DNA of 64,000 bases from SG8-4 sp964598225 (GCA_964598225.1 CAZRBG010000004.1:101867-165866), one strand, 5' to 3'. Positions 52,521 through 62,994 are shown, counted from the stretch's first letter. Numbers and translations are program-made. The notes: a model not told the origin generated them from the sequence alone.

Positions 52521-54554
52521 ATGGCCGAAAAAGTCCGAAAGTTGAATGTTAAGGCTGTAATCCTTGTTGGGGCTCGGGACTTTGGGCGATGCCCGCTGGC
52601 ATCCAATGTGCCGACGGCATTATGGCCCGTTCTGGGCAAACCCGTGTTGGAACGCCTGTTGTCTCACCTGGCGGATCAGGGAATCAGGCAGGCGGTTCTC
52701 TGTTGCAACGGTGAGCGGCAATTGCTGGCCGAGTCGATTCGAGCAGATGATCGCTCGCATTTGGAATTCTATGATGAACTCTTGCCGGTAGGCACGGCGG
52801 GATGCATTCGCGACGCTGCTGACGACAAATCGGATGAGTTACTTATTGTCGTTCCCGCCAGCACGACATTTCCGCCCGATATTGACTGGTTGATACGTGA
52901 GCATCAGCGGGGCCGGGCCGATTTGACAGCATTCCTAAATCCCTGCCTCGGCAAAGAAGTACACAACAGGCGGGCATCCGGCATATATCTCTGTAACTCA
53001 GACATTCTTCAACATATTCCGGAAGTAGGTTACTTCGACATAAAAGAAGGCTTGATTCCGTTGTTGCTTATCGCCGGGAAAACGGTTCGAGCGTCACAAT
53101 TGCAGCGCGATGCCGGAAGCTTCAAAGATCGACAAGAGTACTTGGCTGCGGTCGAACGCTGCATTGAGAGCGCTCCTGATTTATGTGGTGATGTCGAGCC
53201 TTTCCAAGACGGCGAGACACAGGATGTGTGGGTGTCGACGAAAGCAAGAATTGAAGCGGATGCAAGAATATGTGGCCCGGCCGTCATAATGGACGATGTT
53301 ACTATTTCCCGTGGAGCTGTCGTACTGGGCCCGGCAGTACTTGAACGTAACGCGGCGGTATCCACCGACTCGGTTGTTTCCGACAGCGTCCTATGGTCCG
53401 GTGCAAAGATAGCCCGGAATTGTCGGATCGAAGGCGCCGTAATCGACTCCGATGTGAACATCGCGAGAGGAAGCGTTGTTCAGTACGAGGCGGTTAGGAA
53501 TGCGTCCAAGAATGGATCCAATCCAACCGAATCTATTTCGGGAACTAAGCCGTTATCGACTTTAATCAGTCTAATCGGTGTATCGTTGAGAAATGCCGGA
53601 GATCTTGTACTCGATGTTAAGCGCGATCTGCTGTCGTTGTTCGAGAAGGTCGGCCATGCCTTGCCCGGCTGGGCTCGGTTCGATAAAAGAACCGTCCTTG
53701 CGTTTCTCGGATCGATTATAGTTTTTGTCGCTTTTATATGGTCTTATCAGCAAGCCCTCTCTGATCTTTGGAGCCTTTGGATCGAAAGCGATGAATATTC
53801 ATCAGGCCTATTGGTTCCCTTTATGGCTGCGTACGTTCTTTGGACGCGGCGTGAGGATATCGCTCGCTGCTCGATCAAACCGTCTGCATGGGGTCTGGCT
53901 GCTTTCGTATTTGTCCAGGCGTTTAGGTTTACCGGCCTGTTCTTAACGTACAGTTGGCCCGAGAAGCTGTCTGTCGTCCTGAGCGCAGGAGCATTGACTC
54001 TGCTGCTCTTCGGTTGGCAGTGTCTCAGGAAGATTTGGCCGATATTGTTGTTTTTATGTTTAATGTTGCCGTGGCCCACTCCCATCAAGAATTACGTCGG
54101 ATTGACTCTGCAACGATATGCGACCTCTTCGGCAGTTTTCTGTCTCGAAGTAATAGGCTACGAAATCGTGCAGGAAGGGAATATTATTCGAATTGGTGAG
54201 GATGTAAGTGTGGCGGTGCTCGAGGCTTGCAACGGGCTGAGGATGATAACAGCATTTTTCGTAATAAGCGGCCTTGTTGTCTTGCTGGTAGACCGGAAGC
54301 GGTGGGAAAAGTTGATCGTCTTGCTTTCGAGCCTGCCGATCGCTTTGTTGTGCAACACGATACGATTGGTAATTACCGCGATGTTCTTTACTGTGCTTGA
54401 AGGTGAATACTGGGAGGGCGTATTCCATGACTTCGGCGGGTATGCGATGATGCCGCTGGCGCTTGCGGCAGTAGTTGGAGAGCTTTGGCTTCTGACTAAA
54501 TTGACGACACTGCCTGTCGAGGAAGAAGCGATAGTAATTACGAGACATAGTTGA
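52521..54554 (+). CDS. Pseudo-nucleotidyltransferase / left-handed beta-helix / exosortase fusion
   Basis: The 677-residue protein has three parts. Residues about 10-240 fold like a sugar-1-phosphate nucleotidyltransferase (VKAVILVGARDFGRCPL, PTALWPVLGKPVLERLL, FDIKEGLIPLL). The key residues are altered: the usual GTR and PK are FGR and PT, and the metal-binding GD is replaced by PAST in VVPASTTFPPDIDW. Residues about 240-330 form hexapeptide turns (ARICGPAVIMDDVTISRGAVV). Residues about 390-660 are a polytopic exosortase with the catalytic trio: Cys570 in LEACNGLRM, Arg615 in CNTIRLV, His636 in VFHDFGGY. Exosortases cut C-terminal PEP-CTERM-type sorting signals. No stop or plausible internal start separates the parts. 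The N-terminal module may bind a nucleotide sugar or a partner. Confidence 0.88.
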   Translation: MAEKVRKLNVKAVILVGARDFGRCPLASNVPTALWPVLGKPVLERLLSHLADQGIRQAVLCCNGERQLLAESIRADDRSHLEFYDELLPVGTAGCIRDAADDKSDELLIVVPASTTFPPDIDWLIREHQRGRADLTAFLNPCLGKEVHNRRASGIYLCNSDILQHIPEVGYFDIKEGLIPLLLIAGKTVRASQLQRDAGSFKDRQEYLAAVERCIESAPDLCGDVEPFQDGETQDVWVSTKARIEADARICGPAVIMDDVTISRGAVVLGPAVLERNAAVSTDSVVSDSVLWSGAKIARNCRIEGAVIDSDVNIARGSVVQYEAVRNASKNGSNPTESISGTKPLSTLISLIGVSLRNAGDLVLDVKRDLLSLFEKVGHALPGWARFDKRTVLAFLGSIIVFVAFIWSYQQALSDLWSLWIESDEYSSGLLVPFMAAYVLWTRREDIARCSIKPSAWGLAAFVFVQAFRFTGLFLTYSWPEKLSVVLSAGALTLLLFGWQCLRKIWPILLFLCLMLPWPTPIKNYVGLTLQRYATSSAVFCLEVIGYEIVQEGNIIRIGEDVSVAVLEACNGLRMITAFFVISGLVVLLVDRKRWEKLIVLLSSLPIALLCNTIRLVITAMFFTVLEGEYWEGVFHDFGGYAMMPLALAAVVGELWLLTKLTTLPVEEEAIVITRHS

Positions 54555-54650
54555 TGAGAATCATATTCGGGCGAGCGTCACGCGCCAGCGCGAAAAACGG
54601 CGCTAAGAACCCGGTCAAACTTATAGGTCATTTTCGCAGGAGTGAAAGAC

Positions 54651-56996
54651 ATGAATGAATTGGAGAACTATCATTACCACGAAGGAGAAAACGAACTCGT
54701 AGACCTGGAGGCTCAGCCCGATTCCGGCGGAGGAGGATCACCCAGTTTGTTTTCAGGTATACTTCGACGCTGGTACATCGTGCTTTCGGTGTTTATTTTG
54801 GCGTGCGGTGCAGGGCTGCCCATCGTATGGTATCACATCGAGCCGGAATACGTCGTCACCGGGGCAATCAGATTCAAACCCGACGTACAAAATCCCGTCA
54901 CGGGAGCCAGCGAAGAGGAAATAACGAATTACGAAAGCTTCATGAACACTCAGGCTGAAAAGGTCACCAGCAGTACCGTGATCCAGCGCGTAGCGGACAT
55001 ATTAAAAGACAGAGACCTGTCTTTCTTTAAGGACAAGCCGCCGGAACTGCTGCTTAAACTGGAAAGAAAGCTGGGAATTTCCCTGACAGGCAGCACCGGA
55101 GGAGGCGCCATGGACTACCAGGCTGAGCCGGCGCACAGACTGAAGATGGCCATAGTATCCGAAGGGACAATCAATGTTGCCGCCGATCGTAACAGTGAAT
55201 TGATTAGAATATCCATGAAGGATACAGATCTGGAGGAAGCCAGGCAGATCGTGGATGCTTTTATCGACGCTTACATGGAGATCGAAGTTGACAGTACCGT
55301 CAAGCAGCAGAACCGGCAACTTCAAGTCCTTGAAGATGAGCGCGACGACTTTGCGGCTAAGATAGAAAACTATCGCCAGAGCATATACCAATTGGGACAG
55401 GAATTCGGGGATACTGTCCTTGAGCCGCGGCAGCAAATGATGCTGGATCGGGTCGCAGGACTGTTAGATACACTTACGACAGTAGAGGCCGACCGTATGG
55501 CCCTCGAAGCACAGGTCGCGCTGCTCGAACGCTCACCCGAGCAGGCTATATCGCCCGCCGAACTGCTTCAGATGAGGCAGGATTACATTAACGAGGATCC
55601 GGAAGTTGTAGCTTTTATACCGAATATCACCGAGTTGGAGCAGGAGCTTATCATCGACAGGCAGACTCTACAGCCTGAGAATCAGAAACTGCGGAATAAG
55701 ACCGCGCACCTCAAGGCATTGAAAGAGCGCCTCAAGGAGTTGAAGCAACGAGCCGGCCAGGAATTCGACGAAAGGGTGGCCAAGGAAGCAGCGGCGGCGG
55801 CCGACAGGAGGCTTGCTACCCTTCGCAGCGAATTGGAACAAAAAAGGGATTTGGAAAAGCGTTTGAAAGAACAGATAAATAAAGAAGATGTTGAGACCGT
55901 CGAAGTCGGCCGAAAGCAACTGGAGATTATGGATCTCGAGGACAAGCTTGACTTCGCCAAACAAAGGTTTGACGCCGTAGTCGCCCGCATCCAGGATTTG
56001 GAGTTACAGGCCAAACGTCCGGCGCGCATTTCGGTGCACTACAACGCCGATCTGACTTCCATAAGTGACAAACGCCCAAAGCTTACGGCCGCGGTCATTT
56101 TTATGGCGCTTGCGTGCGGCGTGGGCATGGCAATACTGAGAGACAGAGCGGATCAAAGCCTGCGGACGCCCGACGACGTTTCAAGACGCATAGGTATCCG
56201 AATAATCGGTACAACCACCAGTCTGGACACAGTCAAGCCGGCTTATCTGCCGGAGCAGATCGTCGGCGATTATCAAACCATTCGTGCGAACCTGGGTCTG
56301 CTCGGCGATAACGGCGTTCCGAGAAAAGTGGTCGTCACCAGTCCCGGGATGAAAGAAGGAAAGACAACATTTGCCGTGAACCTTGCTACGAGCATGGCCG
56401 AGTCGGGCAAGAAGGTGCTGCTTATCGATGGCGATTTGAGGAAGCCCGATGTCGCGCGATTGTTGAATCTTCCGAAAGGCACCAGGGGTCTGCAGGATGT
56501 ACTCTGCGGCGTGAAATTCGAGCAGGCGGTCTATTCGATGGCATCGACGGGACTCGACGTTCTGGCTGCTGATTTTGACAATACGACCGATGCGTACGAA
56601 CTGCTGGCGATGCCGTCAACCGCCAGACGAATCGATGCGATCAGCAAGAAATACGATCACGTCATAATTGATACGCCGCCGACACTTGGTTTTCCCGACG
56701 CTCTTGTGTGGGCCAAAATAGGGGGGGCGGCTATTTTGGTCAGCTATGCCGGCCATACAACCTTGCCGGACCTCAGAGAGGCCAAAGAGCGGTTGGTGCA
56801 GATCAACGTCAACGTCCTGGGCACGGTTCTAAGCAGTGTTCAGGCTGGCCACGGCTACTACCGGCAGGGACACGGCTACTATACACAAAGCGCCCAGACA
56901 AGAGAATCCGCCGGGCTTCACAGAAGGAAGTTGATGTTCTCAATGGAAGGCGAGCCGGACAGTTCCGACGATCTCGACATGTCCGATGAGGGTTAG
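54651..56996 (+). CDS. Wzz/Wzc-type polysaccharide co-polymerase and tyrosine kinase
   Basis: The 781-residue protein has a chain-length determinant (Wzz) domain with membrane helices near residues 45-65 and 480-500 and a long coiled coil between them (about 230-450). The cytoplasmic bacterial tyrosine kinase domain follows: Walker A SPGMKEGKTTFAVN (from residue 564), Walker A' VLLIDGDLRKPD, Walker B VIIDTPP. A tyrosine pair (HGYYRQGHGYY) lies in the C-terminal tail, the usual autophosphorylation site. It controls polymer length and export. The ATG at 54651 follows GGAG; the GTG at 54642 is less likely. Confidence 0.93.
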   Translation: MNELENYHYHEGENELVDLEAQPDSGGGGSPSLFSGILRRWYIVLSVFILACGAGLPIVWYHIEPEYVVTGAIRFKPDVQNPVTGASEEEITNYESFMNTQAEKVTSSTVIQRVADILKDRDLSFFKDKPPELLLKLERKLGISLTGSTGGGAMDYQAEPAHRLKMAIVSEGTINVAADRNSELIRISMKDTDLEEARQIVDAFIDAYMEIEVDSTVKQQNRQLQVLEDERDDFAAKIENYRQSIYQLGQEFGDTVLEPRQQMMLDRVAGLLDTLTTVEADRMALEAQVALLERSPEQAISPAELLQMRQDYINEDPEVVAFIPNITELEQELIIDRQTLQPENQKLRNKTAHLKALKERLKELKQRAGQEFDERVAKEAAAAADRRLATLRSELEQKRDLEKRLKEQINKEDVETVEVGRKQLEIMDLEDKLDFAKQRFDAVVARIQDLELQAKRPARISVHYNADLTSISDKRPKLTAAVIFMALACGVGMAILRDRADQSLRTPDDVSRRIGIRIIGTTTSLDTVKPAYLPEQIVGDYQTIRANLGLLGDNGVPRKVVVTSPGMKEGKTTFAVNLATSMAESGKKVLLIDGDLRKPDVARLLNLPKGTRGLQDVLCGVKFEQAVYSMASTGLDVLAADFDNTTDAYELLAMPSTARRIDAISKKYDHVIIDTPPTLGFPDALVWAKIGGAAILVSYAGHTTLPDLREAKERLVQINVNVLGTVLSSVQAGHGYYRQGHGYYTQSAQTRESAGLHRRKLMFSMEGEPDSSDDLDMSDEG

Positions 56997-57025
56997 GGAA
57001 CTCTGATTTGAAGGTGTGAATCGTA

Positions 57026-58792
57026 TTGGCTGCAGAATCCCGATATCGAAAATTGGCTGAATCCATGAATCTGATCCTTTTGCGCGATAGCTGTGTCGAT
57101 GAAAGCGGGGCCAACCTGCTTCGCTTTGCTCTGGCCGCGGAGCCTTTGGCGGGCGTTGTGCTCAGTGCAATGCCAATGGGCTTGAACCATCGCTCAAAGA
57201 GAGGCAGGAAACGCCGCTCGCCCAAAGTGCGGTTATCCAGCGAAACGATTTACATGGTTCCTGAAAAATGGGAGATCAATTCGAGATCAAACCGGCAAAT
57301 GCAACCCGATCGCTCCGATTTCGGATCGGAGATAATCGGCTACAAAGAGAATTTGCCGTTAGGTTCGGCGTTTTCACTTCGGCCTGAGGAAGTAAGTTCG
57401 GTTGACTCATGGTGTGTCATTTCAAATGGTAGATTCCTAACAACAATCGATCGCGAACTTGTACAAAGGGTACTGACTCATGCCGACGCGGATTTGGTGG
57501 CAGTTAATGCTAACCCTGATCTTCTGGTCGCGAGCGAGAGAGTAAGGTTGACATCCGAGGGTAATGTAGCGGGTTTTCGTCGATTCTATTCAGACACTGC
57601 CGAGTTTGCCGTTATGCCTGATGACTGGCCTCATCATCTTTTCATAAGAGCCCATGTTTTAGGACAATTGCTATCCGACGGCAATTTGCCTTTGTACTTT
57701 TCCGAATTGTCCCGGAACTGTCAATCGGCCCGGCGGAAATTGCGGGCGGTTGATGTCGGCGGTGCGGCTCTTGACCTTGAGACAAAAGAAGGGATGCTCT
57801 GTGCGTGCTGTGAAATGCTCTCGCGAAACGGCGGTATTGAACCGAGTGCAGGCGATTCGTCGTCCATATCTGGCAACGCAAAGATTGTCGGAAAGGTTCT
57901 TTTTGGAAATAACGTTGATATCGGCCCCGAGGCGGTCATCATCGGGCCGTCGATCATTGGCGATGGCGCAGCGGTCGAAACCGGGGCTGTTGTAGGTTGG
58001 TCGATCATCGGGCCGGCCGTCCGTGTGCCCGAGAACGAAATTGTGCGAAATCGGATTATTGAAGGACGTGACTGTGGTTGGAAGCACGCCGATCGAAACC
58101 GAAGAGCCGGATCGTCTCTATTGTACGATTCCACTTTGCGGCAGAAATCGCGGGAGGTCTTTCGCCATTGGCCCAGACTCTCTTATGCACGATGCCTCAA
58201 GCGAGCAGCCGATTTTGTGGCGGCGTTAATGGTGTTGATTCTATTTGCTCCGGTAATACCCTTTATCGCGCTGGCGATTAAGCTGAATTCTCCTGGGCCT
58301 GTTTTTTATGCCGACAAGCGACAGGGATTGCATGGGAAGGTATTCGGCTGCCTGAAATTCAGGACAATGGTTACAGGGGCGGCCCAGTTGCAGGATAAGC
58401 TGCGGTTTGTCAGTCAGGTAGACGGCCCGCAGTTCAAGATGGAAGACGATCCGCGGATCAGTAGTGTCGGAAGGTTTCTGCGAGCAACATACATTGACGA
58501 AATACCCCAGTTTTTCAATGTTCTTTTCGGCCAGATGAGCATTGTCGGACCTCGGCCTTCGCCTGAGTCGGAGAATACCTTGTGCCCCTCCTGGCGCGAC
58601 GCCAGACTGTCGGTTCGGCCCGGTATCACAGGGCTCTGGCAGTTGTACAGAACGCGCGAGCCGATGAGGGATTTTCAGGAGTGGATACATTATGACACCA
58701 CGTACGTCAGGAATTTGTCCTTGAGGATGGACTTAATGACCTGTTGGCAAACGGCAAAGAAGCTTTTGGATAATTTCATTAGCCAGTTTTAG
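57026..58792 (+). CDS. Polyprenyl-phosphate sugar-phosphate transferase with N-terminal nucleotidyltransferase-like/LbH module
   Basis: The 588-residue protein ends in the initiating transferase domain (about 385-585; KRAADFVAALMVLILFAPVIPF membrane helix, PVFYADKRQGLHGKVF, KFRTMV, VGRFLRATYIDEIPQFFNVL, MSIVGPRP, PGITGLWQL). It transfers a sugar phosphate to undecaprenyl phosphate to prime polysaccharide synthesis. The part before it is unusual: residues about 1-260 look like a worn nucleotidyltransferase domain and about 275-345 form hexapeptide turns (AKIVGKVLFGNNVDIGPEAV, IGPSIIGDGAAV). Ordinary WbaP/WcaJ proteins have four or five extra membrane helices here instead. The TTG at 57026 after AAGGTG is used; the next ATG is 57065. 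Confidence 0.88.
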   Translation: MAAESRYRKLAESMNLILLRDSCVDESGANLLRFALAAEPLAGVVLSAMPMGLNHRSKRGRKRRSPKVRLSSETIYMVPEKWEINSRSNRQMQPDRSDFGSEIIGYKENLPLGSAFSLRPEEVSSVDSWCVISNGRFLTTIDRELVQRVLTHADADLVAVNANPDLLVASERVRLTSEGNVAGFRRFYSDTAEFAVMPDDWPHHLFIRAHVLGQLLSDGNLPLYFSELSRNCQSARRKLRAVDVGGAALDLETKEGMLCACCEMLSRNGGIEPSAGDSSSISGNAKIVGKVLFGNNVDIGPEAVIIGPSIIGDGAAVETGAVVGWSIIGPAVRVPENEIVRNRIIEGRDCGWKHADRNRRAGSSLLYDSTLRQKSREVFRHWPRLSYARCLKRAADFVAALMVLILFAPVIPFIALAIKLNSPGPVFYADKRQGLHGKVFGCLKFRTMVTGAAQLQDKLRFVSQVDGPQFKMEDDPRISSVGRFLRATYIDEIPQFFNVLFGQMSIVGPRPSPESENTLCPSWRDARLSVRPGITGLWQLYRTREPMRDFQEWIHYDTTYVRNLSLRMDLMTCWQTAKKLLDNFISQF

Positions 58793-58813
58793 AGTTCGAG
58801 AAAGGGTGGGAAG

Positions 58814-61800
58814 ATGTCAGCGAGATATTTCAACTGGAAGTTGGCTATTGTTTTGGTGATCACTGTGTGTGTATTGGGCGTCGGAGCCTTCTGGGTCCGC
58901 CAGATACGTAAAGCAGACCGGGCCGAACGCGGACTTAGGCTCGGCAATAAGGCTTACCAGGAGCACCGCTGGACGGAGGCGGCAGATCATCTCGGCGCCT
59001 ATCTGGCTGTCGAACAGAAGGACATATCAGCATTGCTAAAATATGCCGACGCGCATCTAAACGTCAGACCCATCAAACGCAGCGACGTTCAACAGGCAGA
59101 AGGGGCATATCGTACCATCTTGCGATTGGATGAAAGTAATTCAGAGGCTGCTACGCGACTGACAGAGTTATATTTAGGAATCGGAAGTTACGGCGAGGCC
59201 GAGCTTATTGCCGGAAGGTATATTGCAGTAACGCCGGATGTCGAGCTTCGCAGAATGCTCGCCCTTGCAATGATCGGACAGCGAAAATTCGAAGAGGCGG
59301 CAACGGAATTGAGAGCCATCGTGGAAGAAGATCCTAACCAGGTTCCGACCTATGAAACGCTGGGCAGGCTCCTGGAACAGCGTCCTGAGGATTTCGATGA
59401 GGATCCTGCCGTTCTGTTCGATCGGGCGGTTGAAGCCAATCCGTCATCAGCTCTGGCCTACATCGTTCGCGCGGGTTTCAACCGGAGAAATGAAAGAGTT
59501 ACCCAAGCTCTGGCTGACCTCGAAAAAGCTGAAAGATGTGACCTGTCCGATCCGAATGTACGGTTGCGACTTGCAGAAGAACTGATCGCCGTTAGACGAT
59601 TGGAAGAGGCGGAAGATCAGCTTGAAATGGTGCGGAAGGCGGATGCGGCGAATCAGGATCTCTGGAAAGTCTGGGCAGGACTTGCATTGAAGTCCAAATC
59701 AAAAGAAAAGATGCTGAATGTAGCAGAGTCCGGATTGGGGGAACTCGCTTCTCAACCGTGGGATTTTATGCCTATGGCCGCCGAGCTGTACGTACTGGCC
59801 GATCGGCTTGAAGATGCCAACGATTGTATAGACAAACTTCAACAGAAAGCAATAAGTCGCGCCACAGTTGAATTTCTCAAAGGGCTTGTTGCTGTTGAAA
59901 GCGGTCAACAATTTGAGGCTGTGAAACATTGGAAAGAGTCAATAAAGGCGGGCAATAAAACCACCCAGGTCCGATTGGCGTTGGCATCGACATTGTCTGA
60001 CTTGGGCGATACAAAGTCGGCGAAGCAGCAATTACGAAATCTAATCTCAAAGAATCGGGAATCTCCGGAAGGGCATCTGGCTCTGGCCGGATTGTTGGCA
60101 AAGGATGGAGATTGGGCTGGAGTATTGGAGCACGTCGGAGCGGCGAAAGAACTGTCACCCGATAACCCCGCCGCGGACTTGCTGCGTCTGCGCGCGCAAA
60201 TGCATCTCCTGGATGCGCGACCGAGCGATCAGAACCGCGCCGCCGTCGCGACGTGGGGCGATATTGGAAAGCAATTATCAGCTCTGGAAAACAGAGGTAA
60301 GAATGATGCTGAGATTAAAAATGTACGGTTCACCCTTGCTTTGCAACAGAAAAAATTTGACGAAGCCGAGTTGTTGATTCGGGAACTCCAACAGGCGGGG
60401 ATTTCAAAAAGCAGGATTGCTTTAGCCGAGGCTGAGCTGCTTGCCGCTCAGGACAAAACGGATCAGGCGATCTCCAAGCTGCAGGATGCCATAGTGAAAT
60501 TTCCCAGCGACGCCAAATTAGTGGGATATACCGGCGTGCTCCTGGATCGTCAGGGAAAGCACGAGCAGTGTGAGAAGGTTTTGCAGAATGCGATTAATAG
60601 AATTGACGAACCAACTGCTCTGCGGAAATTAGGCTTAATGCTCGCCGGCTTCTACGCCTCCCGGGATAAGGATGACGAGGAATTCCAACTGCTGACGGAG
60701 CTGGAAAAAAGACTGCCGAAAGACATTCCGATCAAGAGGCGTCTTCTGCAGTGTAAACGAACTGTCAAGAATCTCGATATGTCGCAACGTCTCGTCGATG
60801 ACATCAAGCTTCTCGAGGGTGAGCAGGGGTGGCAATGGCGATATGAGCAGGCGAAGATATGGTTTGCATCGGATGATTTCAAGGATCGTTATGCCAGGGT
60901 AGTCTCGATCCTCCAGAAAAATATCAAGGCCAATCCCGACGATCAGGCCAGCCGGATTCTGCTGGCGAAGTCTTATGAGCGGGCAGGCGCCTTGAAGTTA
61001 GCGATTTCGACATACCGCGAAGCATTGAACCGTTCTCCCGACGATCTCCGTGTGATTATACCGACTGTTGCTGCGCTCTATAAGGCACAGGAGTACGATC
61101 AGGCCGAGGAGATTCTTAACCGAGCTTCCGAACAAAAGCTTTCACATCCGGCACTCAGAGATTTTCAACTTCAGGGCCATCTGCGACGCGGCCGACTGGA
61201 TAGGGCGTCAGGCGTTTTAGAGGAAATTCTGAGTAATGATCCCAACAACCGGGATGCTTATCTGTCGCTTGCTCTGTTGAAGATGCAGCAGCAGGGGTAT
61301 GGTGAGGCTTCCGAGTTGCTCGAAACTCTCGAACAGCGTGATCCGAATTCGTTGCCGGTGACCGCAGCCCGGATTCAGCTATATCTATCTCAAAGCAAAC
61401 CTGACAAGGCATTAAAGCTTTCCAGTGATATCGTCGACAGGCTCGGCAACGCTTCTGCTTATATCCTTCGTGCTCGTACGTATGCGAGTGTTGGCAATTT
61501 TGAAAGCGCACGGAATGACCTCGATAGTGCCGTTCGTAACGAACCCAACTCGGTCGAGGCTTGGGCGGCAAGAAGCGATTTTTTCCGCTCCCGGGGCCGC
61601 AAAAACCAGGCCGTAACAAATATAAAACATGCTTTGTCTCTGGCCCCCCATGATCTTGGCATCCAGAAAAGGGCCGTTTCGTTATTCCTTACCTCTGGAG
61701 ATTCGGCTCTCGTAAGCGAAGGCAGGGCGGTCCTCGAGGAAGCTCTGGAATCATATCCCGACGACGTCGATCTGCTGCTTCATAAAGCGCGATCTCTGCT

Positions 61801-62992
61801 TATAGAAGCCACGGGCCCTTCTATCGCGGAGGCCGAGCGGCTGCTTAATGGAATAACCGCCAGAAGTCCCAGGAGAAGTGAAGCATGGTTGTTACTGGGT
61901 GAAATTGCCATCAGTCAGGGACAATCGGACAAGGCCATGAATGCCGCTCTGGGCGGCCTCGCTCACAGGCCCACAGAAAAGAACCTGCTGTTGCTCAAGG
62001 CCCGAGCTGAGGCGGCCCGTTCGCCGATATTGGCCATTCCCACACTTGAGAGGCTGCACAGTATGGACCCCGGAGATGTTCATATTGCGCTGCTTTTATC
62101 CAGAACGTATCGACGAGCGGGCGAGCACAAGAAAGCGACGGCGCTGCTTAAAAAACAGTTGAGAAACGCTGGGAAGTCAGACCACAGGCAATACGCGATT
62201 GAGATGGCTGCGGTACTGTACGAAAACGGAAACAAGCACAAAGCGCACAAGGAATTCCAGACGCTGCTCAAATCTGAGCCGAATGATCCGACCCCGTTGC
62301 TCGAATACGCGCAGTTGCTCAAAGAAGATCGTCTTTGGGATAAGATGAGCGAAGTGACCATTGATTGGTATCGTGAGCACAAAAAGCAAAGCAGCATCGC
62401 AGTTTCCATTGCAGCGGACCTGTTGCCGATAGGTGACACGCGGGCCAGGAAAGCAGCTGAGAGTATAGTTCGGGCTATCCTCAGCGATGATCTTGAATGC
62501 ACCGAAGCCATGGTTGCTCTTGCCATAATGCTGCAAACCACCGGCCGAACCGCCGAAGCGGTCATCCAGTATAATCGGGTTCTCTCAGCCGATCCCAACA
62601 ACCTCATAGCGATTAACAATCTTGCCTGGATAATGTCCGAGGACCAGGGGAAGTACGCTGAAGCACTCGAACTGGCCCAGCGGGGGCTCGAGGTTGCACC
62701 GGATTATTTTGATCTCGTGGACACTCGCGGCATTATTTATTACCGACTCGGGGAATTCGAAAAAGCCGTTCGCGATTTCACCAGATGTCTCGAGCGCGGT
62801 CCCGGCAACACACCGCCAAGTGTGGCGACGCGGTTTTACCTCGCCAGGGCACTTGAGAAACTCGGACAAGAAGAAGAGGCGCTCGCACGCGTGAACCAGG
62901 CCCTTGCTCTGCAGGCCGATATAGGCGGCCTGTCGAAGGCGGATGAGCGCGAGGCCCGCCTCTTGCAAAAGAAATTGAAGGAGGGTACATAG
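58814..62992 (+). CDS. Giant TPR-repeat protein (PrsT-like)
   Basis: The 1392-residue protein has an N-terminal membrane helix (about 10-28) and then 30 or more tetratricopeptide units down to the end; regular ones include DQAISKLQDAIVKFPSDAKL, YDQAEEILNRASEQ, FESARNDLDSAVRNEPNSVE and the C-terminal FEKAVRDFTRCLERGPGN. It probably acts in the periplasm as a scaffold for polymer export or exosortase substrates. TPR proteins of this kind (PrsT) occur in exosortase-linked clusters and are shorter (about 900 residues). No lipobox is visible, so the helix is likely the anchor. Confidence 0.87.
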   Translation: MSARYFNWKLAIVLVITVCVLGVGAFWVRQIRKADRAERGLRLGNKAYQEHRWTEAADHLGAYLAVEQKDISALLKYADAHLNVRPIKRSDVQQAEGAYRTILRLDESNSEAATRLTELYLGIGSYGEAELIAGRYIAVTPDVELRRMLALAMIGQRKFEEAATELRAIVEEDPNQVPTYETLGRLLEQRPEDFDEDPAVLFDRAVEANPSSALAYIVRAGFNRRNERVTQALADLEKAERCDLSDPNVRLRLAEELIAVRRLEEAEDQLEMVRKADAANQDLWKVWAGLALKSKSKEKMLNVAESGLGELASQPWDFMPMAAELYVLADRLEDANDCIDKLQQKAISRATVEFLKGLVAVESGQQFEAVKHWKESIKAGNKTTQVRLALASTLSDLGDTKSAKQQLRNLISKNRESPEGHLALAGLLAKDGDWAGVLEHVGAAKELSPDNPAADLLRLRAQMHLLDARPSDQNRAAVATWGDIGKQLSALENRGKNDAEIKNVRFTLALQQKKFDEAELLIRELQQAGISKSRIALAEAELLAAQDKTDQAISKLQDAIVKFPSDAKLVGYTGVLLDRQGKHEQCEKVLQNAINRIDEPTALRKLGLMLAGFYASRDKDDEEFQLLTELEKRLPKDIPIKRRLLQCKRTVKNLDMSQRLVDDIKLLEGEQGWQWRYEQAKIWFASDDFKDRYARVVSILQKNIKANPDDQASRILLAKSYERAGALKLAISTYREALNRSPDDLRVIIPTVAALYKAQEYDQAEEILNRASEQKLSHPALRDFQLQGHLRRGRLDRASGVLEEILSNDPNNRDAYLSLALLKMQQQGYGEASELLETLEQRDPNSLPVTAARIQLYLSQSKPDKALKLSSDIVDRLGNASAYILRARTYASVGNFESARNDLDSAVRNEPNSVEAWAARSDFFRSRGRKNQAVTNIKHALSLAPHDLGIQKRAVSLFLTSGDSALVSEGRAVLEEALESYPDDVDLLLHKARSLLIEATGPSIAEAERLLNGITARSPRRSEAWLLLGEIAISQGQSDKAMNAALGGLAHRPTEKNLLLLKARAEAARSPILAIPTLERLHSMDPGDVHIALLLSRTYRRAGEHKKATALLKKQLRNAGKSDHRQYAIEMAAVLYENGNKHKAHKEFQTLLKSEPNDPTPLLEYAQLLKEDRLWDKMSEVTIDWYREHKKQSSIAVSIAADLLPIGDTRARKAAESIVRAILSDDLECTEAMVALAIMLQTTGRTAEAVIQYNRVLSADPNNLIAINNLAWIMSEDQGKYAEALELAQRGLEVAPDYFDLVDTRGIIYYRLGEFEKAVRDFTRCLERGPGNTPPSVATRFYLARALEKLGQEEEALARVNQALALQADIGGLSKADEREARLLQKKLKEGT

Positions 62993-62994
62993 TC

